Source of the DNA: Cercis canadensis | Lineage: Eukaryota > Streptophyta > Magnoliopsida > Fabales > Fabaceae | Direction: 5' to 3' | Assembly (NCBI GenBank): GCA_003255065.1 | Contig: QAOA01002082.1 | Coordinates: 162,887-226,886, forward strand | Length of the DNA stretch: 64,000 nucleotides | Shown here: piece by piece, positions 20,893 through 31,878 of the stretch | Numbering within the stretch: position 1 is the stretch's first letter | Layout of the letters: each line of letters opens with the position of its first letter | Translations under genes and position numbers: made by a program | The notes under the pieces: generated by a model | The model's input: only the letters and a program-made list of their open reading frames with translations | Databases searched by the model: none | Told to the model about the DNA's origin: nothing

Positions 20893-22455
20893 CTATGAAG
20901 GAAGTTTGCCAGAACCCTTGGACTGCAACTGACTCACCGATGATGCCAATTGCCCAATCTGAGTTTCCAGATTCTGCATGGTGGACTCTGCCCTCTGCTG
21001 GAACTGGATGTTGCTGGTGGCCATCTGCTTCACCAAATCTTCCAATGAAGGCTCAGGTTTGGATGTTGACAGGTTGGCTGGCTGCATAGGCTGCTGCTGG
21101 AATGGTGGCCTAGTTTGTTGAAACTGGCTCTGCCTGGCTGACTGAAATTGGTTCTGTTGTTGTCAGGGTTGCCTATACTACTGCTGCTGTTGTGGCTGTT
21201 GTTGGGAGGACTGCTGTTGTGGTGCTGCAGCATTGCCATATCAAAAATTTGGATGATCCCTCCAACCAGGGTTGTAAGTGTTGGAGTACGGATCATATCT
21301 AGGCTGCTGCTGCAATTGGTATGGGGGTCTACCAGGAAAAACACCTGCTGCAGCTACTGAGGGATCCTGAAATCCAGAATCACTATCTTGAAGTGTGGGG
21401 CATGCGTTTGTAGGATGAGATGGACAAGCGCAAATGCCACACAAGCTTGCAGGTGGAGGTGTAGGTACTTGTTGTCCCACTGCCAATTGTCTGACCAAGG
21501 AGGTCCATTCATCAAGTCTGTGCTCCATTCTTTGTTGGTCAGCAAGTGATACACCAACTTCATTGACTCCCCTGGTGGAATGAATCATCCTGACACCAAA
21601 CTGCTGGGAATTTTCTGCCATATTGGAAATTAAAACTCTGGCAGCAGCTGGTGTTTTATCCACTAATGCTCCTCCACTAGCAGAATCAATGTTACTTCTA
21701 TCCGGAGGTGACAAACCCTCATAGAAATATTGTATCAACAGCTGATCACTTATCTGATGGTGAAGGCAGCTTGAGCATAGCTTGGTAAACCTCTCCCAAT
21801 ATTCGTGCAATATCTCCCCTGGCAGTTGCCTTATGCCATATATGTATTTGCGAATGGCAGCAGTTCTGGATGCAGGGAAGAACTTTGCCAGGAACAGCTT
21901 CTTCATGTCACTCCAATTTCTGACCGAACCTTGTGACAAGTAAAAGAGCCAATCCTTAGCTGCATCAGCAAGGGAGAAAGGGATTGCTCTTAACTTGATC
22001 TGCTCTTCAGAGATTCCTTGTGGTCTCATTGTGGAACAAACCACATGAAATTCCTTTAAATGTTTATGAGGATCTTCACCTGCAAGACCATGAAACTTTG
22101 GCAGCAAGTGTATCAATCCAGATTTCAATTCGAAAGCAGTATCAATTTCAGGATATTGGATCCCTAAAAGTTGGTAAGCAACATCAGGGGTAGCCAATTC
22201 CTTAAGAGTTCTATCTCTAGCTTGCATGTTATTATTTTTATTATTTCCAGCTCTATTAGCATTATCAGCTTTATTACCTTCATCAAAAGGATCAGCAACA
22301 TGAATAACAATAGGAGGTCTAGTTTCAGCCATGGTTGGATCTAAATTATCAGCTGCTCTATGTGCTCTATTAAGTGTATGCAAGGTTCTCTCTATTTTAG
22401 GGTCTACTTCAAGTAATTCAAGAGGAGAAGACCTAGTCATACACCATGCAAACAA
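20893..22455 (-). pseudogene. gag region of element 2
   Basis: Begins near MTRSSPLELLEVDPKIERTL. The capsid phrases LKELATPDVAYQLLGIQYPE, KFHGLAGEDPHKHLKEFHVV, WLFYLSQGSVRNWSDMKKLF and RQLPGEILHEYWERFTKLC follow. After these come GICACPSHPTNACP, which may act as a small zinc-binding region, and a glutamine/proline-rich tail. Gag forms the particle in which reverse transcription occurs. Fossil copy. Confidence 0.9.
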
Positions 22456-23101
22456 GTGGCTAAATGCCTAAATACACCACAATGCACAAAAACACACAAA
22501 ACTGATAGAATTTAGCTAAAATCGAAACACACCAAAAACATAAAACAAAGGTAAAAAGACACCAAAATAAGACTAGAAAAGGTATCTAAATATTTTTTAA
22601 AATTTTTCTACCATAACAGGATGAAAGGTGGATGAAAATGGAACTCAAAAATCAAATAAAAAATCTTTAAAAAATGGAAAAGTGGTCAAAACAGTGGAAT
22701 TTGGTTTAAAAAAGCAGACCACACAGCCAAAGGCTGTGATTGTTGGTTGTTAGGCCCTTTTCCTTCAACTGACTAAGTTTCAGGTCAATCGGAGCACAAA
22801 ATTTTGGCCGGAACAGTACAACCGAAAATCACTAAATCAAGCCAAACCGAAGGGAAAACAATGGGGAAATGATCCAAATGGCCAGAATTCACTCAATGAC
22901 AACATAAAACATTGAGGGGAACCTCAAAGCAAGAAAAACAGTGGCCACAGGTCTCACACAGAATGGATACTTGGCCAAAAAGTAATGCAAAAAGTGGCCA
23001 AAACCCTAAAAAGAACAAAAACTCAAACACAAGCAGGGTGAATCAGGAGGAAGTTAAAAGTTAGTTTTACTACTAATAATATTGATTCAAAGATAGAATA
23101 A
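22456..23101 (-). other. untranslated leader of element 2
   Basis: About 650 bases between gag and the primer-binding site. It is similar to 2932-3591 and has no open frame of note. Confidence 0.6.
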
Positions 23102-23119
23102 TCCCCGGCAACGGCGCCA
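23102..23119 (-). other. Primer-binding site of element 2, exact tRNA-Asp match
   Basis: The minus strand reads TGGCGCCGTTGCCGGGGA. This is complementary over 18 bases to the 3' end of plant tRNA-Asp(GUC), including CCA. It is diagnostic of the tRNA-Asp-primed Athila group. Confidence 0.92.
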
Positions 23120-23123
23120 AAAT

Positions 23124-24536
23124 TTGATGAGCTGCCGAGGCTCCTCAAATTAGTTAAAGTTTAAGGTCGGTTACCTAAGCTACTTGTAGCATAAGGCAGC
23201 CCTAAGTTGAACCTAAGGATTATTCTATTTAGTGAATCAATTTTAAGAACATATCAACAGGGGGGTTTTGTTTGTTCAAGTGTTTAACAGAAATTCATTG
23301 AAAGTGGTAAGCTTTAAGGAAAACAACCAATCCAAGTCTTAACTGATTCTGATTTTAATCCATCATTGATTTCCAATGATCCATTCAATTATTAATCATG
23401 TTCTTGGCCTTAGAAAACATCAAGAAGCCTCTCAGTCCTCTATGGATGTCCACTGGTTAAGCAACCAGAATTCGATTTTAACTAAGACTAAATGAATTAA
23501 GCAAACATTCAAGTCCAATTTTACCTAAGTCCATGATCCAGCCAAGGTAATTAATACGTCCAAAAGCTTAGAACCATTAATTAACCATACAATCATCTTT
23601 TATCACATGCAAAGAAAATATGAAAATCCAAATCCGAATTAAGCAATTCAAACAGAATATTTAAGAGGATTGAAAAAACTTGATTAACAACTAAATGAAT
23701 AACAACAACACATAATCTCAAAACCAATAATCAGAACAGCCAAAACCTAGATTGATTTGATGAACTAGCCCTCCATGAACAAGAGAAGCCAAGTTCTTAC
23801 AAAATATCTGGAGAGAAAACTTAAAGACTAAGGAAAGTTCAAAAGCTGTCTAAAATATCTAATGTCTTGATTCTGATTTTCGGCTGCCTCCTTTTGCACA
23901 TATAGACCTCCAAAATTACATGCACACCCAAATTGCCCTTAGGGTACACTTGTTTCCATGGGCCTTAGCTTTCATTGGGCTTTGGTTTGGGCTCATTTGG
24001 ACTTGTCATGAGGAAGTTAGGCTCATTTAAGTGCCAACAGGTTTCTGGAACCATCAGCCAACTTCGACAGCAAATAAGACCATCTACAATATAACATCTG
24101 GTGAACCGGTCTTCATAATAATTGAAGCTCTATTTGTTAGCGTTCCAATGGGACCAGTTTCAAGTCCATATGACATTCACAACTCAAGTTATGACCCAAA
24201 CACTGCATATAGGTCAGGATCCTGCGACAGCATGTCTTCTCTGGCTTCTAGGCTGCATATGACCTTCTGGACATCCGAATTAGCTTTGGAGACCTGAATG
24301 AAAGTTGTAGATAATTCTCTCAGCTTTCCTACAAGATAAGACTCAAAATTTTTAGACATTCAGAACTCAAGATATTTATGAAACACAGAGACAGTATAAA
24401 ATGCTCAGTATTGCTGGAAATTGCAATTAGGCACAAATGGATCCAAAGTCATCAAATGAGGTCCAAGTCTACTCAATTCAGCCCAAAAGAGGTTTAAAAG
24501 ACTAAATATGAGAGATAACTATTATATAAAAAGTGT
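23124..24536 (-). repeat. 5' LTR of element 2, first assembled copy
   Basis: Family A LTR of about 1.41 kb, ending abruptly at the N (24537). Almost identical to 24542-25961. The two are probably one LTR represented twice. Confidence 0.85.
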
Positions 24537-24541
24537 NAAAT

Positions 24542-25961
24542 TTGATGAGCTGCCGAGGCTCCTCAAATTAGTTAAAGTTTAAGGTCGGTTACCTAAGCTA
24601 CTTATAGCATAAGGCAGCCCTAAGTTGAACCTAAGGATTATTCTATTTAGTGAATCAATTTTAAGAACATATCAACAGGGGGGTTTTGTTTGTTCAAGTG
24701 TTTAACAGAAATTAATTGAAAGTGGTAAGCTTTAAGGAAAACAACCAATCCAAGTCTTAACTGATTCTGATTTTAATCCATCCTTGATTTCCAATGATCC
24801 ATTCAATTATTAATCATGTTCTTGGCCTTAGAAAACATTAAGAAGCCTCTCAGTCCTCTATGGATGTCCACTGGTTAAGCAACCAGAATTCAATTTTAAC
24901 TAAGACTAAATGAATTAAGCAAACATTCAAGTCCAATTTTACCTAAGTCCATGATCCAGCCAAGGTAATTAATACGTCCAAAAGCTTAGAACCATTAATT
25001 AACCATACAATCATCTTTTATCACATGCAAACAAAATATGAAAATCCAAATCCGAATTAAGCAATTCAAACAGAATATTTAAGAGGATTGGAAAAACTTG
25101 ATTAACAACTAAATGAATAACAACAACACATAATCTCAAAACCAATAATCAGAACAGCCAAAACCTGGATTGATTTGATGAACTAGCCCTCCATGAACAA
25201 GAGAAGCCAAGTTCTTACAAAATATCTGGAGAGAAAACTTAAAGACTAAGGAAAGTTCAAAAGCTGTCTAAAATATCTAATGTCTTGATTCTGATTTTCG
25301 GCTGCCTCCTTTTGCACATATAGACCTCCAAAATTACATGCACACCCAAATTGCCCTTAGGGCACACTTGTTTCCATGGGCCTTAGCTTTCATTGGGCTT
25401 TGGTTTGGGCTCATTTGGACTTGTCATGAGGAAGTTAGGCTCATTTAAGTGCCAACAGGTTTCTGGAACCATCAGCCAACTTCGACAGCAAATAAGACCA
25501 TCTACAATATAACATCTGGTGAACCGGTCTTCATAATAATTGAAGCTCTATTTGTTAGCGTTCCAATGGGACCAGTTTCAAGTCCATATGACATTCACAA
25601 CTCAAGTTATGACCCAAACACTGCATATAGGTCAGGATCCTGCGACAGCATGTCTTCTCTGGCTTCTAGGCTGCATATGACCTTCTGGACATCCGAATTA
25701 GCTTTGGAGCCCTGAATGAAAGTTGTATATAATTCTCTCAGCTTTCCTACAAGATAAGACTCAAAATTTTTAGACATTCAGAACTCAAGATATGTATGAA
25801 ACACAGAGACAGTATAAAATGCTCAGTATTGCTGGAAATTGCAATTAGGCACAAATGGATCCAAAGTCATCAAATGAGGTCCAAGTCTACTCAATTCAGC
25901 CCAAAAGAGGTTTAAAAGACTAAATATGAGAGATAACTATTATATAAAAAGTGTTTTCATC
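24542..25961 (-). repeat. 5' LTR of element 2, second assembled copy
   Basis: Complete family A LTR of 1.42 kb from TTGATGAGC to TTTTCATC, directly flanked by GTAGT. It starts a few bases after the N. The 88-codon open frames found in both copies are non-coding LTR sequence. Confidence 0.85.
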
Positions 25962-25966
25962 GTAGT
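25962..25966. repeat. 5-bp target site duplication of element 2 (GTAGT), right
   Basis: Matches 15795-15799. Removing element 2 and one copy restores a continuous family B LTR. Confidence 0.8.
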
Positions 25967-26048
25967 CCAAGCCCAATTATATCAGTCCAAAAGAGGTTTA
26001 AGAGACTAAAAATGAGGGTTAATTTTGTATAAAAAAATGTGTTTATCA
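25967..26048 (-). repeat. 3' LTR of element 3, outer remainder
   Basis: Resumes the family B LTR where it was interrupted (CCAAAAGAGGTTTAAGAGAC) and ends at TTTATCA. That is the reverse complement of the TGATAAACAC start of family B. Just inside, the minus strand reads GGCTAAGTGTAGAGGAATT, the likely polypurine tract. Confidence 0.85.
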
Positions 26049-27933
26049 AATTCCTCTACACTTAGCCTTTACACGTCTCAGGCAAACTTAAAACTTCAAA
26101 ACTAAGAAACAAGGAAAACAAACAAACAAACTCAAAAACTAAAGACTCACTTCCCATTAATATTCAAGAAATGCACAAGTTCACAAAAGATTCAAGGGAG
26201 TCAAAGCATTCCTGAGATAAAATTTCTTCACATCCCAAACCGACACACAAGGTAACTTCAATTGAAAAACATGACTCAAGAATGATAGATACTCACAAGA
26301 TATATTCTCAATCCTCAAGTGTATAGGAAGTAAGTATTTCACTCAATGAAACTCGTGAAGAAATGCACTACCATAAGCTTGCTTAGCTTCTAATTCTTCA
26401 CTACTTAAACACATGCACACATAAATCAAGAAGACTTTATTCAATGTTGTAATAGGGCCAAGGCAAATGAAGGGAACAATATGGATATAACAAGTTAAAT
26501 ATCATAAGAGAATAAAAGAGCATTGGAGAAGAATTCAAATGACAAACATGAAAATTTTACCCCAAATTTTAAGTAGGTAAAACATATTTTTCTTTCTTTT
26601 CACATATTCCTTCATTTTTTTTTTGTTTTTCACAATCTTCTCACCTTTTTTTTTAAACCAATTGGTTCTTTTTCTTTCTTTCTTTCTTTCACCAAACACT
26701 TTACATATCGTACATCAAATTTCACAACTTCCACACTTTCACTATTTGCTACCAACAAGCACAAGGGCTCCTCAAATGAACCAATGTTCTTATATTTCCT
26801 AAGGGAAGGTAAAAACATGATTTTTCGCATAGACATGGACAAATAATAAGCTAAAACAAAAGATAGGCAAATAAGCTCAAGGGGGTTAGACAAATGAAAA
26901 TGATACGAGATTGGCTATTTGGCAAAGTAGCTAAATTAAGAAAGAATGTCTCAATCATGTTTATGTATACAAGTGAAAATACAACCTAAAAAAGAATCAA
27001 AGCAAGTTCTAGAGTGATCAATATCCATGAGTGAAAATCACAAAAGAAAGAAAAGAATGACATAAATGCTAAATTCATCCATGGAAATGCTTAAATCTCA
27101 CAAGACATGTATCTATAAAACTTAATCACCAATCCAACATCCAAAATCAAGCATGTGCAATTCAAGAAAGAAAACAAATTATACAATCATGCTATGAACC
27201 TTGAATTGCAATTGCTTCAAACTTACAAATTCACAAATCTTAAAACATTATTGGAAGACAATTAAAAATAGAAAAATAGCAAGAAAAACAGCCAAAAAAA
27301 AATAGCAAGACATTTAAACAAAAAATTAAAAAACAGAAACACAAAACAGAATTAAAAACAAAAAACAAAAAATGAAACAGAAGACAACAACTAAAACTAA
27401 ACAGAAATCCCTTTCCCACACTTAAATTTTGCATTGCCCTCAATGTAAAAGCTCAACAATTATCACCAATCAAATAAGACAAGTAAAATAAAAGAGAGAG
27501 AAAAAACATCATTATCAAGTGAGATAAATGTCTTTTTGCACGAATCAAAATCTTACATAAAGAAGAATAAGGAGAAGTTAAAATTTAAAAAAATCACAAA
27601 ACAAAGTGAAAGGTTTTAGAAAATGATGGGCTTAGTGTAGCCACTAAGACTTAATCTTCATCGGTTAGCAACCAAGTTCCTTCATTTTATTTGCAACAAG
27701 CAAAACAAGATATCGGGTCAAAGACCATTCTCACAAAGCCCTTCAAAGACAAAACAAAGCTGAAAATCTTATGAATAACAAGAAAGCATAAAAATATATA
27801 AGGGCGTAAAAGAAATAATGAAGCAAACAATGTAGAACTAGAAGCAACTAAACTTAGCCCTTGATTTAAAAATTCAGCAAAGTAAGCATTCAAAATGTCA
27901 CCAAGGGGAATGTGCAACAAGGAATTTACAATC
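26049..27933 (-). other. 3' non-coding region of element 3
   Basis: About 1.9 kb with no protein I recognise. It begins with a polypurine-tract-like sequence next to the LTR. The motif around 27410-27440 (minus-strand TTTAAGTGTGGGAAAGGGAT) is shared with the region after integrase in element 2. Long 3' non-coding regions are usual in this lineage. Confidence 0.6.
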
Positions 27934-28377
27934 TTACCTTAAAGCATGAGCAACATGAAAAATATTGTTAGGTATAGTCAACCATCCACGGTTCTCATAC
28001 ATGAACCTAAAAGTAAGAAAGCAAGTAGGTCTAACAAATTTAAGCACATAACAACCATGCATAAGTTCATTTTCACAAAATACATTAGTGTCATGTAACA
28101 TGGTGTTCATGCAAGGATCAAGAAGTAATTTAGATTCTTGCAAAGAATTAGCAAACACCAACATCTCTTGCTTTCCATTCAAAGAATAGCTTGGCCGATG
28201 ATTGACTTGGACAGCCCATGTATTACCCACACTCACCCCACCAACATCAAAATATTCACTTGCAAATAATACTCTAACATGATTTATACCTAGTGCTCTA
28301 GCATGTGAAGAAGTAATGAGCATGAAATCACCTAACCTATCAATATTAGTACCTAAATTACCACATGTATACATCAT
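27934..28377 (-). CDS. unrecognised 147-codon frame inside element 3
   Basis: An uninterrupted frame located where reverse transcriptase to integrase would be expected, between the protease region (ending near 28500) and the 3' non-coding motif (27410). It begins MMYTCGNLGTNIDRLGDFML and contains VGNTWAVQVNHRPSYSLNGK and a later LLLDPCMNTMLHDTNVFCEN. It has five cysteines and no transmembrane segment or zinc-finger spacing that I can identify. I recognise neither a retroelement domain nor a host family. It may be a captured host fragment, an accessory frame of a non-autonomous subfamily or chance. No equivalent is present in elements 1, 2 or 4 as far as they can be seen. Confidence 0.35.
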   Translation of the reverse strand: MMYTCGNLGTNIDRLGDFMLITSSHARALGINHVRVLFASEYFDVGGVSVGNTWAVQVNHRPSYSLNGKQEMLVFANSLQESKLLLDPCMNTMLHDTNVFCENELMHGCYVLKFVRPTCFLTFRFMYENRGWLTIPNNIFHVAHALR

Positions 28378-28629
28378 AACTACAAGCTTAGGATCATGTT
28401 AGAACAACTTTTCAGCAAACTCACAATTAAAATAAGGTTGTGTCAAAGTAGGAAAGAGTACATAATTAACCGTAAGACCCTTATTAGGTTAACCTTGGGT
28501 TGTCCCTTGAGAGTTTTCTTTAAAATCTGTAGAACCAGATTCACTAGAATCACCATCTCTAAAAAATGCAAAAATCTCAGCACAGATAGCATACCTCATA
28601 TCACCATCACAATCAACACATGAGTGACA

Positions 28630-29504
28630 CTAGACAAAATCCTCTAAACCCACAAAATCAGGGAAATCAGCACATAACTCCTCATATACATCCCCAACTA
28701 GATAATCAATCACATTAATATGAAAAACATAATGTTCATCCATAAGATGCTTCATAGCATCAAAAATATTAAACTGCACAACAAAATCTCCAAACTCCAT
28801 GGATAGAGTTCCTGCATACACATCAATCTTGGTCCGTGCTATCTTGAGGAATGACCTCCCTAGAATGAATGGAGCTTTGTTGTTTTGTGACTCCTCTTCC
28901 ATCTCTAGAATGTATAAATCTGCAGGGAAAATCAATTCATCAACCCTTACCAACACATCTTCAATCAGTCCAACTGATATGCACTGCTCTTATTAGTCAA
29001 TTGAATCACAACTCATGTGGCATTCAAAGGTCCAAGTCCCAGAGAACTAAAAATAGACATAGGCATTACATTTATGGAAACACTTAAATCTAGCATGACA
29101 TGCTCAAATCTATAATTGCCTATAATGCATGGAATTGTGAAAGTCCCTAGATCTTTGCATTTCTGAGGCATTGGCTGAATGAGGGCTGAAACATTCTGAC
29201 TTATGCTGATTCTCTCATTACCCTTCAGCCGCCTCCTCTGGGTGCATAATTCCTTAAGGAACTTAACATATTTCAGAATTTGTTTGATGGCATCCAGCAA
29301 TGGAATATTGACTTCCACTGTCCTAAAGGTCTTAAGAAGCTCTCTATCATTCTCAGCTTCATCTGTCTTCTTTGATTGAGTGGCTCTTTGTGGAAAGGGA
29401 AGAGCTACTACAGACTGCTTGCTCTCGAATTCAAGGGTCACTGAATTAGGAACTGCTGTCTCTACTGGTTGTGGCTTGCTTGCAGGTTTAGGCTTAGTTG
29501 ACAC
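28630..29504 (-). pseudogene. protease region of element 3
   Basis: Matches the protease region of element 2: LLDAIKQILKYVKFLKELCT, MLDLSVSINVMPMSIFSSLG, then VDELIFPADLYILEMEEESQ and FILGRSFLKIARTKIDVYAG. It is more divergent from element 2 than element 1 is, in keeping with a separate, older subfamily. Decayed. Confidence 0.85.
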
Positions 29505-29639
29505 TTGTACTTATTTTCCAAATCTCAACATAATGACACTCACATTCTTCCCATTTAAATTGGAACTGTTTGCACAGGAAGCTGGTCAGAACCCTAAGAC
29601 TTCAGTTGACTCACTAAGGATGCCAATTGTCTAATTTGG

Positions 29640-30968
29640 ACTTCTAAATTCTATATAGTGGCATTTGTCCTCTGTCCTATATGGGAACTAAATGTTGCTA
29701 GCGGCCATCTGCTTAATCAAGTCCTCAAGTGAAGGCTCGGGTTTTGTGACTGAGGTACTGGTTTGTTGCATAGGCTGCTGAAATGGTTGCCTATTTGGTT
29801 GAAATTGGTTTTGCCTAGGTGCATACTGGAATTGGTTTTGTGGCTAGAATGTCTGCTGCTGTTGGTCGGTCTGGCCAGAATTTCTACCATACCTCATATT
29901 AGGGTGATCCCTCTAACCATGATTGTATGTAGGAGAATAAGGGTCATATCTGGGCTACTGTGGTTGGTAAGGTCTGGCAGGAAAGACACTAGCCACTACT
30001 TCATTGTTATCTTGGAGAGTAGGACATTAATCCATTGGATGATTGACTAAGGAACAAATGCCACTTAATTGGGCAAGAACTGGAACTTGTGCCATGGCCA
30101 ATTGTCTAACCAGGGAGGTCAAATCCTCCAAACAATTTTCCATTCTCTACTGGTCTACCATATGCATCTCGTTCACTCCCCTGGTTGGGGTAACCATCCG
30201 TGTGCCAAATTGTTGTGCATTGGCTGTCATGTTGGCTATTAATTCCCTTGCAGCTGTAAGAGTCTTATGTACCAAGGCACCTCCAGAAGCAGCATCCACC
30301 ATGCTTTCATCCATAGGAAGAAATCCTTCATAGAAGTACTAGATGAGCAACTGATCATTGATTTGGTGATGAGGGTAACTTCCACAAAGTTTATTGAATC
30401 TCTCCCAATACTCATGCAATGTCTCCCAATTGTTTTGCCTTATGCCACATATGTCTTCCCTTATGGCAACAACTCTTAAAGCAAGGAAATTTTTTTTGAG
30501 GAAGAACCTCTTTATGTCATTCCAGCAGGTGATGATGGTTGCATGCATGTATAGCCAATCCTTAGCTGCTCCATCTAATGAGAAAGGGAAGACCCTCAGC
30601 TTGATATGCTCCTCTAGGATTCCTTGCGGTTTCATGGTAGAATATACTATATGAAACTATTTCAAGTGCTTATGAGGATCCTCACCTGCAAGTCCATGAA
30701 ACTTGGGAAGCAGGTGTATTAATCCAGATTTTAGCTCAAAATTAGTAGTCAAGTCAAGATATTGGATACACATGAGTTGGTAATTGTCATCAGGGGCAGC
30801 CAAATCTTTAAGAGTCATAGCTCTAACAACATGATTCATGTTATTGCCAGCCATATTATTAACAGGATAAACAACAGGACTTCTCTTAGACTTCCTTTGC
30901 AAGCTATGGAATGTTTTATCAACTTCATAATCCAATTTACACAATTCACTGCAACAGGACCTAGTCAT
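29640..30968 (-). pseudogene. gag region of element 3
   Basis: Begins MTRSCCSELCKLDYEVDKTF near 30968 and continues with AMTLKDLAAPDDNYQLMCIQ, KFHGLAGEDPHKHLK and IKLRVFPFSLDGAAKDWLYM. A glutamine-rich tail follows towards 29770. It is clearly homologous to the other Athila-like gags here but diverged. Decayed. Confidence 0.85.
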
Positions 30969-31284
30969 GCACTAACAAAACTCAAAGATGCACTAAAACA
31001 AAAAAAAAAACAAAAAAAAAAAGACAAAATGCACTAAACAGAACACAAAAATGACTAAAAAAAGAAACACACGAAATGCACTAAACAATGGCAAAAACAC
31101 AAAAAAAATAAGGTTAGTTTATGTATTTAAACATTTTTTTAAAAAAAATGTGAGACAATCATAGAATGAAAGCTATGACAAAATGAAACTTAAAAATCAA
31201 ATAAAAAATCAACAAAAAGGGTTAATGAAAAAGTTAATAGTTAGTCAATTATACTCCTAATCAAATTGATCAAAACTAGAATAA

Positions 31285-31302
31285 TCCCTGACAACGGCAC
31301 CA
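31285..31302 (-). other. Primer-binding site of element 3, tRNA-Asp type
   Basis: Minus strand TGGTGCCGTTGTCAGGGA, a variant of the tRNA-Asp complement, a few bases inside the LTR edge at 31308. Confidence 0.75.
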
Positions 31303-31307
31303 AAATT

Positions 31308-31370
31308 TGATGAGCTGCCGAAGCTAATCAAATTAGTGAATTTATATTTGGTTCACTAAAGCTTAAGAAG
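31308..31370 (-). repeat. short piece of the 5' LTR of element 3
   Basis: About 60 bases (TGATGAGCTGCCGAAGCTAATC, then TTTGGTTCACTAAAGCTTAA) matching the 3' end of family B LTRs. The sequence then changes to an intron-like flank of the zinc-finger exon. Confidence 0.75.
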
Positions 31371-31411
31371 TTATATTTTCTGTCACAGATTCTTTGTTTT
31401 AATTTCCTCAG

Positions 31412-31611
31412 AAGATACCTTAAAGGCCTTGAAAGAGAAGACAAAAGAGCCAGCAGCACCGGAGCCAGAACTGGAGCCAACTACTGAAGTACTTTTCCTT
31501 TGCAGCTATAAAGGTTGTGGAAAGACTTTTATAGATGCTGGTGCTTTGAGGAAGCATTCTCACATCCATGGAGAAAGGCAATTTGTTTGTCATTATGAGG
31601 GATGTGGAAAG
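31412..31611 (+). pseudogene. YY1: single exon of a YY1-like C2H2 zinc-finger transcription factor gene
   Basis: A 200-bp exon preceded by a pyrimidine-rich tract and acceptor (TTTAATTTCCTCAG) and followed by a GTAGTAAAT donor. It reads DTLKALKEKTKEPAAPEPEL, then the first C2H2 finger (CSYKGCGKTFIDAG, ALRKHSHIHGE) and the start of the second (FVCHYEGCGK), which would continue in the next exon. From memory this matches the plant YY1-like factor (Arabidopsis At4g06634), a DNA-binding regulator, almost residue for residue. The next exons are not found in the following 1 kb, and a different gene's exons appear instead. The exon has no visible damage. It is therefore a gene fragment, most likely moved here by a transposon. 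Confidence 0.88.
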
Positions 31612-31756
31612 GTAGTAAATTTTTGTTTCATTACACGCATGCACACACAGACATATTATATGCACCATAATTTGTATTGACGCGCTATGAAATGGAAACT
31701 AACATTACAGCAAGTTATTAGCATGAAATATGTAAAAGTTCTCTTCAATTAAAATA

Positions 31757-31878
31757 TACACCAAGTTATATCCTAGAAAAGAGAGTTATTTCAAGATTTG
31801 GCTCTATTATTGTGGAATACACCAAGTTATATCTTAGAAAAGAGAGTTATTTCAAGATTTGGCTCTATTATTGTGGAA
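31757..31878. repeat. 61-bp tandem duplication
   Basis: Two adjacent 61-bp copies (31757-31817 and 31818-31878) starting TACACCAAGTTATATC, differing by one base by eye. They lie between the zinc-finger exon and the PHD exons. Confidence 0.9.

Larger units (their letters stand above)
15800..25961 (-). mobile_element. Athila-like LTR retrotransposon, family A LTR (element 2)
   Basis: Minus-strand element inserted in the LTR of element 3, with the 5-bp duplication GTAGT at 15795-15799 and 25962-25966. From 5' to 3' it shows an LTR (present twice around an N), a tRNA-Asp primer site, gag, protease, reverse transcriptase, RNase H, integrase, a 3' non-coding stretch and a partial 3' LTR. There is no sign of the envelope-like frame that some Athila relatives have after integrase. 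It is the best-covered Athila-like copy in the window but is broken, with several breaks. The LTRs differ by about 3-4 percent by eye over some 470 bases, which suggests an age of the order of one to a few million years at commonly assumed plant rates. Confidence 0.92.
14335..31370 (-). mobile_element. Athila-like LTR retrotransposon, family B LTR (element 3), split by element 2
   Basis: A minus-strand element with its 3' LTR at 14335-15799 plus 25967-26048, an internal region at 26049-31307 and a short piece of the 5' LTR at 31308-31370. The 3' LTR is divided by the complete insertion of element 2. The two halves join in the right order when compared with the family B LTR at 34896-36352. The internal part shows gag and protease. 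Reverse transcriptase and integrase are not seen; an unrelated open frame lies in that position (27934-28377). The element is broken, with many breaks, and older than element 2, which sits inside it. Confidence 0.85.

Noticed and set aside
23102-23119. Possible tRNA-Asp gene (exact match to the tRNA 3' end)
   Set aside because: Only the 18 bases of a primer-binding site are present, with no cloverleaf upstream.
24031-25715. Two nearly identical 88-codon frames (24031-24297 and 25449-25715)
   Set aside because: They lie at the same place in the two assembled copies of one LTR. The frame is not conserved as coding in the other family A LTRs.
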